From Strongyloides papillosus (taxonomy: Eukaryota; Nematoda; Chromadorea; Rhabditida; Strongyloididae), in the NCBI GenBank assembly GCA_005656395.1, contig SRSI01000074.1:868001-932000 (forward strand): 64,000 bases of DNA. Reading direction: 5' to 3'. The position numbers and the translations under genes are program-made. The notes beneath the pieces are model-generated. The model had not been told where the DNA came from. It was given only the letters and a program-made list of their open reading frames with translations, and did not search any database. Positions 36,431 to 49,220 of this stretch are shown here, in pieces. Within the stretch, counting starts at the first letter, position 1; each line of letters starts with the position of its first letter.

Positions 36431-38155
36431 TTATTTGAGTACAAATAATTTAGTAGTATTTAATTTTTGAAATTAAAATCTTTTAAATATATATTCTTTC
36501 ATTTATATTCAAAATATATAAAGAAAATAGTTTTTATGATTTGTGAAGTATACGATAATTATTTATTTCTAACAATTCAGACTTTTTTAGTTTATAATAA
36601 CTAGGAATAAATTAATTTAATGTTGTTGTGTCATACAATATCAAAATAAGTAGAAATAAAAAATTTTTAAAAACTATTGTTTAAAAGTATAAAAATTATC
36701 ATATTATATAAAAAAATGACCTATTTTTAGTTGTTTAGGGAATGTTTTATGATGCATTATTAGAATAAGGAACAAAACTTATTTTGTGAAAAAGTGTACA
36801 CGTGAAAATAATTATTTTTTCAGCTTCTTGAATAAACAAATGTATTTAAGAAAATTGCGTTTTTTTTAGTTGACATTTTTTGATCTTATGATAATTTCAC
36901 AATTTAATTTTATAAATGCTAAACTTTTTAAATCGACATTATTGAGACTATTAGATACTGTTTAATGATTTTCGAAATTAAAACCAATTTGCCGTATTTT
37001 AATTTTAACAAATGTTAAATATAATTTGAATGGTTCAAGACTCCTTTGGTAGTATTTTAAAGAACAATGAAAATTTTTCAAAAATCTCTACAGTTCGTCT
37101 GAAAGAGAATTATCTAATCAATTTCATTAAAAGTCAGATTTAATTGTTTTAAATCCCGCTTTTGAGTCAGTCGAACATTTTTTAAAAATTTTATCCCTAA
37201 TTTTTGTTTTATTAATAAAAAGAGCGACTAAAAAAATGTATGTTGGCAAATTTATTCGGCCTGAAACTTTGAGATACAGGAGCTGCAACGAGTCAAAGTC
37301 GGAAAAATTGATTTTTACAAGTCTCAGGTAAATAGATCCCTCTTAAAATAAATATTGCTTCTTTGGGGTAGTTTTTTTGAAAAAACGAATGAACATAGTG
37401 GGGACATACGTTTTCCCGTTTTTGTACTCAAATTCAAGAACACATTTACCTTCCCATTTTATTTTTTAGACTTTGCTGGATCTAGATGTAAAATTACATG
37501 AAAAATCGAATGAACATAGTGGGAACATGCGCTTTTTGATTTTTGTACTTAAAAAATGAAAAATCTGTAAAAAAAATTCCAAGAAACAATAAAGACGTAA
37601 CTTTACGAAGCTGAAAGTATGCTTATTCGTTTTTTGTAAACAACTACCCATTGAAACATTATTAGCTTTTAAAAAAATTTATTTATCAGAAGCTTGTAAA
37701 AACCAATTTTTTTGACTTTGACTCATTGCAGTTCCTATATCTCAAAGTTTTAGGACGAATAAATTTGCCAACATACATCTGTTAGTAGCTCTTTTTATTA
37801 ATAAAATAAAAATGGGGTAAAATTTTTAGTTGTACCTTCAATGTCTGATTGACTCACAAAACGGGATTTAAAAAAATATCTGTTTGATGGAAAATCTAAT
37901 CTAACGCAACTAATGCGGTAAAAAATACACAGAGAATAATTTACTACCCTACCAAACAAGCATCGTAGTAAACTAAATTCCACAAAACAATAATACACAC
38001 ACTTTGAGATGAATAATCATTTTCTTTATAACGCGCCAATAGAAATTTAAGTTAATCTTATTTCAATTAATTTTGAGTGTGAAAAAATACAAACTTAGAT
38101 TCGTAATCTTTTTATAATATAAAAAATTGAAGGTGTATAACTACTATTACTCAAG
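36431..38155. other. Divergent promoter region with a foldback repeat
   Basis: Lies between the sulfotransferase start (-) and the REV1 start (+). The second half is the foldback element listed next, which reaches to within about 250 bases of REV1. The first half is AT-rich with nothing recognised. Confidence 0.55.
37090..37910. repeat. Foldback repeat with internal direct repeats
   Basis: Left arm about 37090-37330, right arm about 37660-37910, reverse complementary. Exact anchors: 23 bases at 37236-37258 with 37756-37778, and 19 bases at 37207-37225 with 37788-37806. The loop contains a direct repeat: CGAATGAACATAGTGGG at 37386-37402 and again at 37507-37523 (121-base period). No transposase frame. 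Its composition is richer in GC than the flanks. Confidence 0.82.
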
Positions 38156-40376
38156 ATGTCACTTGAAGGAACAATCCTTATCGACGACAGTGATGATGAG
38201 GGTGATACGAATAAAATTACTACTAAACAAACAATAATGGAACAATGGGTAAGTAGAAAACTAGAAAATATTTAAAACTTTTTAGAATAGTTATATGGAA
38301 GATAAAATAGAAAAACTTAATAAACAAAATCAAATATTAAAATATGGAAAGAGTATTGAATCAGATATATTTAAAGGTTTGGCAATTTGCATAAATGGTA
38401 GAACAGAACCAACTTTTATTGAATTAAAGGAAATGTTTATAAGAAATGGTGGAGAATTTCATAATTACTATCTTAATGGAAAGACAACATGTATTGTTTC
38501 AACAAATATAACAGCGAATAAATTAAAAAATTTAAATGGGAGTGAATATTATGTTCATCCTAATTGGGTTGTAGATTCAGTCAACCAAAAAGTTCTCAAA
38601 GATTTTAAAGATTATTTAATAATAAGAAATCAAAGACATAATTTCCCTGATGCTAGAAATCCGAATTTTATAGAAAATTACTATGGTAAGAGTAGGTTAC
38701 ACTTAATAAGTACAATGGCACAGGAAGCTGTTAAATGGGTTAGATTTCAAAGAGAATATGAGTATAAGCATGATTTTTGCAATCGTCGTCTTTTAGGAAA
38801 GATTTCCTTTGATGATAATTACGTTGGTAGAAGAAAAGTTATTTGTCATATTGATATGGATTGCTTTTTTGTCTCTGTTGGGCTTATAAATCAACCCGAA
38901 CTTGTCGGACAACCAGTTGCAGTTACCCATAGTAGATCAGAGAAGAATATACATATGGGGTATTCCGAAATAGCTTCTTGTTCATATGAAGCGAGAAAAT
39001 GTGGTTTAACCAACGGTATGCTTATTAAAGATGCAATGAAATTATGTCCAAACTTAGTTAAAATTCCATATAACTTTGAACAATATAAAACAGTTTCAAG
39101 AATATTTTATGAAACAATTGGTGGTTTTACTTTGGATATAAAAGCAATTAGTTGTGATGAAATGTATGTTGATTTTTCTGATTTATGCGATACTTTAAGA
39201 ATTGCTAATGTTGAAGAATTAATAAAAATCGTAAGAAATACAGTCTATGAAGAAACTAAATGTAGATGTTCTATTGGATGCGGTAAAAATATGCTTTTAG
39301 CGAGATTAGCCACTAAACGTGCAAAACCAAATGGCCAATATATTGTTGAAAATGTAAGTAGATTTATGAGTCAAGTAGAAGTTAGTGATCTACCTGGTAT
39401 TGGGAGAAAAGTTACCCAACGTCTTGGAAGAACTCTAGGAAATGTTAGTACATGTAAATTATTATTAAAAGAAAATAAAGACACATTTATTAATGCTATT
39501 GGTAGAGCAAATGGAGAAAAGTTATTTAATCACATTCGAGGAATTGATGATAGAAATGTACTCGATCTATCTGAAAGAAAAAGTGTATCTTGTGATATTA
39601 ATTATGGTATTCGTTTTACTACATCAGATGATTTATATGATTTTTTTAAACAACTATCATTTGAATTAGAAAAGAAATTATTATCAATAAATAAAAGTTG
39701 TAGTCATATAACATTAAAATTAATGATTCGAGATCCCAGTGCTCCCGTTGAGCCATCAAAATATTTAGGACATGGTCTTTGTAATAATGTTTCAAAAAGT
39801 ATCCATTCAGGTCACCCGGTATCAACAGAAAATGTAATTTTCAAAAAGTTGATAAAGTGTTTTAATTTTATTAAACCTGTTATTTCTGATATCAGAGGGA
39901 TTGCAGTTCATTTGAGTGGTTTGTCGGATGGTAAACATTCCACTGATCGGACAATCTATGACTTTTTTTCTACAGGATCTAAAAATACTAAAATTGACAG
40001 TAGTAGAAACTTAGATCAAAATGTTACTACAGGGACTCAAATTCTTTCTTCAGATACTTCTGAATCTGAGATGTCTGATTCTTTAGAAGAAGAATTTGAA
40101 GAACCTTTATCACCAAAGTTATTAAAGACATATGAAGAAAATGTGTTTAGCAGTGCTTTTATTACTGACACTGTGACAGTAGATCAGAAGAGGAAATTAA
40201 ATAGAATATTTATAACATATATAACAAATGGTTGTATTAACAAAGTAAAACATCGTTTCGAAGAAATGAGAAAGAAAACTGAAAATAATAGTTTATGGTT
40301 ACCAGTAATCCAATCTTTAAAAAAAACATGTAATAGTTTTTCTGAAGAAGTTTATGGCGCTTACATATTATCTTAA
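38156..40376 (+). CDS. rev-1: DNA repair protein REV1 (Y-family dCMP transferase)
   Basis: REV1 inserts dCMP opposite abasic or bulky lesions and scaffolds other translesion polymerases. Exon 1 (38156-38248), a 37-base intron, and exon 2 (38286-40376) give 727 residues. Domains: short acidic N-terminus; QWNSYMEDKIEKLNKQ, matching the helix that precedes the BRCT in REV1; BRCT about 57-145 (GLAICINGRTEPTFIELK, HPNWVVDS); then the Y-polymerase. Catalytic acids are in ICHIDMDCFFVSV (about D221, D223) and ISCDEMYVDFS (about D322, E323). The fingers/palm motifs SCSYEARKCG and CSIGCGKNMLLARLATKRA, the helix-hairpin SDLPGIGRK and the little-finger domain follow. The end (about 655-727) is a short helical region that could be a reduced C-terminal partner-binding domain. 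The protein is far shorter than human REV1 (1251 residues), and I see no clear ubiquitin-binding motif. Intact. Confidence 0.95.
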
Positions 40377-40545
40377 ATTATTGTTTTTTATTTACAATGT
40401 TTGATTCAGGTAGACTCTTGTATTAAATTCTTTTTACCTTGACAAGTATTAGTAAAATTTGAAATAATTACTTTTTGTTTGGTAAAGAAATTACATACAA
40501 ATTTTGAATAAGTAGAATTTGTGTTTTAGAGGGAACCATACTAAA

Positions 40546-41545
40546 TTAATTTTTGTAGTAATTAGAAGAATAAGAACTTATTGTTTTCATAATTGACTGT
40601 GTTGTTTCAGTAACATTTTCATTACTTTGAATAAGCATGGGGTTTCTCAATCCAGCAACATGCATATGATATATAAGATATTCAAGCATATACATTGTTT
40701 CACCATATACTTTATGAAATGCTATTGGATACTCACTCATTGCTCCAATCCCATTTGGATATTTAAATATACTTCTCTCAGATAAATAATAATTTTTATG
40801 TTTATTATCATATGGTGACAGAGCTTGATCTAAACCAATAGGTAAATATAATATTCTACCGTATTTATCTCTTCCGTCATTTAGTTTTACTTTAAGATTA
40901 TATAAACAAATCCCAATTTCTAAGTCTTCGAAACCATGACTTTTAATATTACAATATTTTTCGTTGCCCAAACCTTTAGTTACAAGTAGTGATAAAGTTG
41001 TTTTACTCATGACATATCCTGATCCACCGTGGTGATAACGAAAATTTTTATCCTTGGACTCTTTTAAATTGAATTGAAATCCTGAATAATAAGGTTTATT
41101 TGGATCTTTATCTAACAATAACATTCTTAGATTCTCCATAACAACATAAGTATCACAGTCAATTTTCAAAAACCAATCATATTCATCTATATAATGCCTA
41201 TAAACATATCTAAAAGCATGATCGATTTTGGCATATGAAAATCTATAATGATCATCACGATAAGCTTTGATTGCTGGAATATTCGCATCTTCTTTTCCTG
41301 AAGCATATATATAAGCATTACACCTTTTCACCCATGTATTTTTTTGATGCCTAATTCTTGATTTTTTGTTTTTTGGTGTTGATAGAAATATACAGAATAT
41401 TTTAACTTTATTATTCAATTCTCCAGCTACATTATTAAATACTATAGAAATATAATATTATTTTACATTATTCAAACTCACCTACGTCATTAGTATAATT
41501 TGTGTAGATGATTTTTTTTAGCCGATATAAAGTTCTTCTTTCCAT
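40546..41545 (-). CDS. C1GALT1: Core-1 beta-1,3-galactosyltransferase-like (GT31)
   Basis: C1GALT1 adds galactose to GalNAc on Ser/Thr to make the core-1 O-glycan. Exon 2 (41441-40546) encodes IFCIFLSTPKNKKSRIRHQK, TWVKRCN, AFRYVYRHYIDEYDWFLKID, the DxD motif CDTYVV, then HGGSGYVMSK, FEDLEIGICL and AIAFHKVYGE-like ending, all in C1GALT1 order. A 40-base intron (41481-41442) precedes it. In the frame as given, translation would start at 41545 (MERRTLYRLKK) with no membrane anchor. Upstream, at 41597, MKAFIFIILLFLYIKICHG reads as a perfect signal-anchor but in another frame; it joins if the T-run at 41512-41519 is seven rather than eight. The enzyme is normally a type II Golgi protein, so the second reading is preferred. 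The length (319 by the shorter start) fits the family. Confidence 0.87.
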
Positions 41546-42839
41546 GACATATTTTAATATATAAAAACAAAAGTATTATAAAAATGAATGCCTTCATTAT
41601 ATTTAATATAAAAAAATACTCTTTAGTCTAAAAGATCACGTATATAGAATACTAAATTTTAATAGATTTAATAATTAAGTTAAGCCATTTTTTTATATAT
41701 TAAAAGAATGATACATTAGATATTTATTGTAGTATAATGCAAAAATAACTTTAAAAAAATGAATAAGTCAATTTAAAAAATTTTCAGAAAGTCAAACTTA
41801 ATTGTAATACTTTAGAAAAAAAAATTGATAAAATCTAAGGATTTTAAATTATATACTTATCTAAAGTAATAAGTATGAATAATAACATAGAAAATATATC
41901 ATATTTGTATATAATTTTTCATTTTTTTCCTCTTAAATATATAACAATTGAAAAAATTTTCGCATATTAATTTTAAGTTTCATTTTAAATGTGAAAAATT
42001 CCAATATATACTATTTACTTTTTAAAAGCGGAAAACAACTTTTTTTTTCCTGATTTCTTTTATACTTTATTCATTGATTACGAAACATTTCATTTTTAAT
42101 GTTATTCTCAATCTCTATTTATACTTTTTTTAGTATTGTAAAGAATATGCATATTATAATAAATTACTCCAAGGGATATAAAAACAGGTTATTCTGTGAC
42201 ACAATGTCTTTATTACTACAACTAAAAAATTTTTAAGGAAGTGGATATTTTCAATATATTAACAGTTAAAATCATTTGACAATTATAAAAGTTTTTGTGA
42301 AACTGTATCACATAAGTTACGTTTTTATACTAATTTAGAAGTCGGTCTCATCAATGTAATAGAATATACATTTTTTTAAATAATTTTAATGAAATACTGT
42401 TTTGTTAATCATTTGAATCCAGTTATTTTTATTAAATAAATTATTCATTAAATAAGGTTATATATATCAGTAATGCTTTTATGTTTTATAAAATTTAGAA
42501 TTTTGTGTAATTTTTATATAAAATTTTTATTTAATTTTAAAGAGAGAATAATTAATTATCAGTATAATGGATATAAATATGATTCTTCTAAATGCTTATT
42601 TATTTATTGTATCTAATTCTAAATATTAGATTATTGCGGAAATGATCGCCATTTTTTATTTACGAATATTTTTATTGTCAATAATTTGAATAAAAATATT
42701 TTTCAACGACACATTATATTATATTTTTAGAAATGCTTCAATAATATTTTTTATATATTTTTACTTTCTACATTTCATTTTTACATAATAACATTATAGA
42801 ATATGTTGTAGGTACAATATTACGCGCCACTTTGTTACT

Positions 42840-43420
42840 TGAAGGTGGACTTTGTCGTAAAACAAGTGAAAAATTTTAAAAGATGCTGGTAGCACGAAGG
42901 AAAGAAACCATTTAAGGATGCATAATTTTGATGTAGTTCTGAAACTTTTAAAATAGAAATTTAAGTTTTGAAAATGAATATCGTGGTCGACAATAAAAGA
43001 TGTTGACTGGACTCAACTAAAACGACAGTTAAGGTAAATCAAACTACCCGAAATATTGTTAAACAGAATAAAATTGATAAGTAAATAGACATTCATCATT
43101 TGCAGCAACTAGATAGGCAAAAAAAGTTGGATTAATATATCTGTATGAATTAATGAACATTAGACATAATTTCGTTATGAAGTATGCTCTGTAATACTTT
43201 TGCACAATAATAAATATCAATTATTTGAGTGTATAGAATCTGTGATGGAAATTTAATTCTTTTCGACAATCGGAATCATTCCGGATAGAAAGTAAACAAA
43301 CACGGTGTAAAAAAAATTTTCAAAACCAAATGTAAATCAAAATGACAACATGCTGAGCCTTTGTGGCTACAATATGATTAAACTGTTACAATTGAAGATA
43401 TTGCCCTGAAAATATTAATG
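42840..43420 (+). pseudogene. Decayed mariner-type transposase
   Basis: Reading plus frame 2, broken by many stops, segments align in order with mariner transposases: NQTTRNIV (family QTTREIA), HLQQLDRQKKLD followed by Y at the W of the family's WVPHEL, then RICDGNLILFDNRNHSG (family RIVTGDEKWILYDNRxRS). After a frame change, KPNV...MLSL...LKILP matches the KPG...MLSVWWD...YELLP segment. A 2-residue deletion removes the first catalytic Asp context. It cannot encode an active protein. Inverted ends were not identified. Confidence 0.7.
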
Positions 43421-46400
43421 TGAATCGGAAACTTAAAATGTTTTAATTCAACATTCGTCAGTATGTGTTATATATTTATCTTTTACAATCTATGAAGTCA
43501 TGACTTTAAAAATGGACCAATTTTGTTGGCAAAATTTTATCTACCCTTCATAATTTATCAGATCCATTCTCAAAAGATTATCATTTATTAAACTATTAGA
43601 CCAACTGTTTGAAATATAAAGCATTATAAAAAAACAAACTAAAAATGAATTCGACAAATTTACTGATTCTGGAAAATCTGAATTTTTAGTAATATAACAA
43701 GTTTGATAGTATCTCGATAGCAGAGGTTTATCGAATACGATTTATTTTTTTTCATTAAAGTAATAGTCTCTTGATCTCATCTTTAATTTTGTCCATTACT
43801 TCTTCATGAATATAGTAATAAGTATTGAATTTATATATATGAAATTTCTTGCTGATATATATTATTTTTCAAATTTTCTAGTTTTTATAGTACTTTTTAT
43901 TCTTAGATATGTTTGGAAAAAATTCAAAAGAACTAAAAGTAATTCTCTAGTTTTTTTTCTACAAAAATAAAATGAATTTATTTAATCTCGGTGAAGCACT
44001 TTCTATTAATTTCTTAAAACAATGTTATCGCATTTTTTGTAAAACCCGTTATAAAAATTTTTGTTCCTGCTTTAAATTTTAATATAAAGTAAAATTTTAA
44101 AAAATTAATATAAATTTGCAACTTTAATACATAATATGAATAATGAAATTATTTTTTTTTGTATTTGATGAGAAAAATAAAAAACGTGGAAGAAAATTAA
44201 CTATTTTATCAATCATTAATTTAAAGATTTTATAAATGATTATTTGATTGCATTTTAATCAACTTAAAAAAAAGGATTTGTAAACTTTAATAGTTATTTT
44301 ATTTTGCTATTGACAATTGTTCTTTATACAGAGAAGAAAAATGTCTGCAGTTAGTATATTCTGTTGTAATTAATCTTTGCAACTGCAAAGATATTTGTAA
44401 ATTTGAAATCAAGATTTTCTACTACGAGATTATGTTGGTAATAGTTTTTTTTTATAAATTATTAAAAATTGTTATTCTGTGAAATACTGACAAATTATAA
44501 ATGATTATGTTAACATTTTCTATATATATTTTTTCATTATTTTTATACGAATAATTGGTTAAATTTGTTCACATATTTATGATACTTATGCTTAATAAAA
44601 TATGTATTGTTAAACTTTAAAAGTGTGTTTAATAAACAAAAAAATAATAAAGAAATAAGTTATTAAAGTAGTAAAAAACAAGTACAGATAAAATAGACTC
44701 CATTAATGAAAACATTTTGTATATTAACATGTTTTTTATACATTTATCTATCTTCACTTTACATGGAGAAAAATGTGAGTCTAGAGTTTGTAAAAATATA
44801 TGAGAAAAACGAATCACGTCATTTAAGAAATATATATTCAATAGTTATCATTTATAATTTCAAAAAATTTTCTACAAATAAACAATATCATTAAGGTATC
44901 CAAATTTTGATTTTGAAGGAACTTTTTTTAATTTTAATTCACTCCTGATTATAATACATATTATTGGATAACATTTTTTAAACTCAAATTAATTTCTATA
45001 TATAATGTATTTATTAATCCAATTCGTTTACAATACGTTCACTAAAAGTTTTTGCTTTTTTGAAACATTATCAAAATTTCAAATAATGTTTTCTGATTTT
45101 TCCATCAATCAAAACTATCAAATTTTGATTTTGTATATATAACATATAGCGAAATTTTTACGTTCTATTAAAAAAATTACCAATATTTTCTCCGCAAAGT
45201 TGTTTATGTCATATTGAAAAAATCAACTTAATTTTTTTTAAACGTTAAAATATTTTTGATTTAGAATATATTATTGTTAGAATTTTTATTTCAGGATTGC
45301 TTCCTAAAAATAAATTACAAGTTTATCGAAGGAACATTTTTTTAATTAAAATTCATATAGACTTTACATTAATTTTGTAACAGTTTTAAATCTGATATTT
45401 ATGTGAATTTGTAGGTGTTTAAAATAAAGCGTATAATTTGTTACTTTAATTACTTTAGTTTTAAATTTGAAGATTAATAAAATATTGAAAAAATCTTCAG
45501 TTAAGTAGTCTTTGAAATAAAATTATTTCATTTTCAAATTAGTTAAAATGTTCCAATATACGGTATTCATTAGTGATTTACGATCTATAAATAAATGGTG
45601 TTTTTCGCAAACAAATGAAACATAATCAAATTTTTATTTCTAAAAAAATATATTATTTAAATTAAGTCTATAAACAATCATTAATTTGTGAAATTTTAAG
45701 TAATTATTTTATTTTTTGTCTTTTATTACAATAAATTATAAAAAAAAATATTTTAGTGAAACTCAGTATACCATTATTTCAAGAGTTTTTTAAATACTGA
45801 CAAATATTAAAATTTTTAGCATCAAACGTTTTGTTTAAAAAAATATATTTTAAACACGAAAGACGTTGATTTGTAATTTTTCAATGGTTTATAGAAATCC
45901 GACTTTCTCAATTAGTCATTTTTTAAAATATTTGATAAACTTTTACTAAAATACATTAACAAGTTACATCCGTAAATTATCAAAATATCAAAACAATTAT
46001 AATGTACTATTATGTTACAGAAAATGAGGAAAGATTTGTTAATTACTGATTGTATTCATATAATCTTTATGATATTACGGGAAGATTTACTTGGTGAAAT
46101 GAATTTTTCTACACATTATTATATTTTAAAATTAAAAATTTAATGTTTATCATACAAAACTTAATATGACATCTTGTGACTAATTAAGTTAGATAAGCTT
46201 ATAAAACGTTTAACATACCTTACTTATTTTAAGAGACTCAGAATTTACTCTTAATATTATTTGTGGATATTTTAAAAATTTAGACCAATCAAACAATTTT
46301 TTGGTAAATAATATTCTTTTTCCTTGTGTTAATTTACCCTTTTAATTTTTTTACTCATCTGAAAAGTTAAAAAATTTTCTTTCTAAATTAAAATATTGAC

Positions 46401-46540
46401 CTGAGAGATTTCAGAATCATTGAATGCCATGATTGTAAAAGTGGATTTCTGAACTGTTAATTAAGCTATTTAAATTATAAACATCATTACTATAAAATTT
46501 ATAATAATAAATTTTTTGCCACAAAAAAGAATGAAAATAA

Positions 46541-47025
46541 ATAACCGAATTAAAAACATATGGTTCTGTCACTTCAATATACTTTTATAACAATAATCAA
46601 TTTGGAGAACAGAAAAGCACAAAAATAAATTCTGATTCTTACATTATCACTTTACATGTTATAAAAGTAGTGTTGTCCATGTGTCTAAATGCTGTCGAAA
46701 ACTTCAAAAAGACATAATTACATTTAAGATAATAAATGTAAGATGTTTTCTATAGCCTTATAAACATATACAATAAAGGCATTTTTATATCTCACAATTA
46801 AAACAAAGTGTAGTTAAAATGAAAATTAAGCAAAACAATTTTAACAATCATAAATTAACAAAAAAAGATATATATTCTAATGCCATATGCAACGCTACTT
46901 TTATAACACATGAAGGGATAATATAAGAATTACAATTTATTGTCATGTTTTTCAGTTCTCAAAATTGATTATTGTTATAAAAGTATATTGAAGTAACAGA
47001 AGCATGTGTATTTGATCCGGTTATT
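46541..47025. repeat. MITE-like foldback repeat, arms about 150 bases
   Basis: A perfect 33-base inverted match (46571-46603 with 46962-46994) lies within longer, slightly diverged arms (about 46541-46710 and 46880-47025). Further paired blocks include ATGTTATAAAAGTAG (46656-46670) with its complement near 46895-46909. The centre of about 170 bases is non-coding. I could not find a clear target duplication. Confidence 0.82.
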
Positions 47026-47587
47026 GATTTTTATTTTAGAGTATTTTACAGCAAATAAAAATTTTTTCACGATTAATTTGCATATCAAGTTGTAATTTCT
47101 TAAAACAGATTTTAAATTAAAAATTAGACTTTAAAAATATATTTATTATTATAAAAAATCAATTAAAATAATTTTATTTTGCCATCGGGTTTTTATTAAA
47201 TTATTTAGCTAATTATTTTTGAATTAATCGAATTAGCAAGTAACATCACGGATATTTATTTTAATTAAATTTACATTGCTCCGAGTTTTAAAAATAAATT
47301 TTAATTTATTTACTATTTGATTGACTGTTAAGAGCTACTACTTTTTTCATAGAATTTATTTTTCATCAATGGAAAACCTTTATATACTGGTAAGAATAAA
47401 AACAACTGACACATCAACATCCATTAAAAAATACTGACATTAAGATATAACGATACAATTATGTGTGTTTTTTATACTTTCAAATTTACTGGTTGATTAG
47501 ATCACTACAAGCGATTGTTTGTATATATAATAGGAATATGATGATAACGGTCAATTAAAAATATTATTTTTATTTTTGTGTACTAAT

Positions 47588-48903
47588 ATGTACACATACA
47601 TAAAAATATCTTTATTTAAGCTATTTACCTATTTTACTTTTATTGTCTTTTATCCACAAAATTCTTTGGTAAGATTGTTATTCTGCCGAAAATTCAAATG
47701 CTTTTTGTTCTAGAGTTTCAAAGGAGATTGCTACATGGATGGAATTAATTATACCCTTCAATATACTTTACCCTCAAATGAAAGTATAAAAGGAGAACCA
47801 TTCTCATGTAACTTACTTCCATATTTGAAAGAACTGAAATTATTAAATAAGAATGATTTTGTTGATTTAACAAAAGAAAAAGTTCCAAAGCCAAAAGTAG
47901 TTACTGCTATTTCAAATGATCATTTTGATGAAGCCACTCTTTTATTTAAATCATTTCTAAAACATTTTCCAAACCAAAAAATTATTGTCTATGATATAGG
48001 ACTTTCACCAAAGAATGTTAGAAAAATTAAAAAATTATGTTTTGTAGAGTATAGAAAATTTGATTTTTCGAAATATCCAAAACATGTTTCAATTCTTAAA
48101 ACATATGCTTTTAAAATTTTGATTGCATCGGTGAGTATAAATAAACTTTTTCTGTAAAATATATACCAGTAATTTAGGAGGTACTTAAAGAATATGGTGC
48201 AATATTTTGGGCTGATGCAAGTGTTAGATTTACAAAATCAAATTTAAATAATATATATGATTTACTTAATTGTTATAACGGGAAAGAACCCAATCATAGA
48301 GTTACTGAACAAAAAAAAATAGGAAATGGGCATAGACAAACTTCATATAAAAATATTTTTAGATTTGAAACATGCCGCTTATGTTATTGGCATTTTGGTT
48401 TTAAAGGCTTCGATGAAAATGTATACAAATTTAATATTAAACATTGTCATAAGTCACCAATTATGCTCCATGTCCCAACATTTCATGGAGTTTTACCAAC
48501 TTATCATAAAGATACATATAAATATTTTCCAACGGATATAAAAAGATTTACAAATCGCACTATTTCAAGAGAATATGATGCAGCATTATCTTTAATGGTA
48601 AAAACAGAAGATGCTGTTAATGATGTCTTAAAATGGGCTGTTTTATGTGCTTTAGATAAACATTGTATCCAACCAGTAAATTGGTTTGATTGTTTAGGCC
48701 ATTTTAAAAGAGGAAACATTTTTTCTAAAAAATATGTTTGTTATAGATTTGACCAATCTATATTAAGTATCCTTTTACATAATGCAAATAATTATGATAT
48801 AAGAAATTATGTCAGTGAAATATATAATTTTGCCTATCTTGGAAGACGTGAAAAAGAAAATTTAAAAAAACTTAAATTTAATTGTAAAAAAATGCGTATG
48901 TAG
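47588..48903 (+). CDS. DUF1647-family secreted or Golgi protein
   Basis: DUF1647 proteins are nematode-expanded, glycosyltransferase-like proteins of unknown reaction. Three exons (47588-47668, 47714-48130, 48178-48903), all phase 0, give 407 residues. An N-terminal hydrophobic segment (LFKLFTYFTFIVFY) acts as anchor or signal. Family-like parts: VVTAISNDHFDEATLLFKSF, NQKIIVYDIGLS, EYRKFDFSKYPKHV, YGAIFWADASVRF, the YKYFPTDI segment, WAVLCALDKHCIQP and the C-terminal CYRFDQSILSILL, in the usual order. The WADASVRF segment sits where many GT-A enzymes carry a DxD, here DAS. The stretch between residues 195 and 250 is longer than I expect for the family. Both introns have good donors (GTAAGA, GTGAGT). 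No frame break. Confidence 0.85.
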
Positions 48904-49220
48904 CATTATTTTTTTTATCAAATTTTAGTTTTTCAACTGTTTAGTTTATCATTATAATTATATTTAAAATTTCTTTTTTTCTAAATTATTACTACATAAA
49001 ATATTTATGTTTTAAATTAAAAATTGTGTTAGTAGTATAGAAAAACGATATTAATGTAATTTATTGGCAAGTAATCGTAAATAATTATAGAACTACATTA
49101 ATGACATTATTCAATCAATGAAATAAAAAAATTTTTAAAAAATTCTTTTTTTTATTTAAAAAACAATCTCAAAAATATACAGGCAATAATTGATTGTTTT
49201 TTTAATTAATTATAAAATAT
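48904..49220. other. Intergenic, convergent 3' ends
   Basis: AT-rich; 3' UTRs of the DUF1647 gene (+) and of the small secreted-protein gene (-). No feature recognised. Confidence 0.55.

Larger units (their letters stand above)
41598..47587. other. Six-kilobase gene-poor region
   Basis: The longest spacer in the window. It holds a decayed mariner transposase (42840-43420) and a foldback repeat (46541-47025), listed separately. A 62-codon frame at 44706 (+) begins like a signal peptide (MKTFCILTCFLYIYLSSLY) and has a GTGAGT donor at 44775, but no second exon could be found. A frame at 44629 (-) is its shadow. The rest is AT-only. Confidence 0.55.

Noticed and set aside
44706..44894. Signal-peptide-like 62-codon frame
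   Set aside because: A good donor follows after 70 bases, but no exon with coding character could be joined; AT-rich frames often look hydrophobic by chance.
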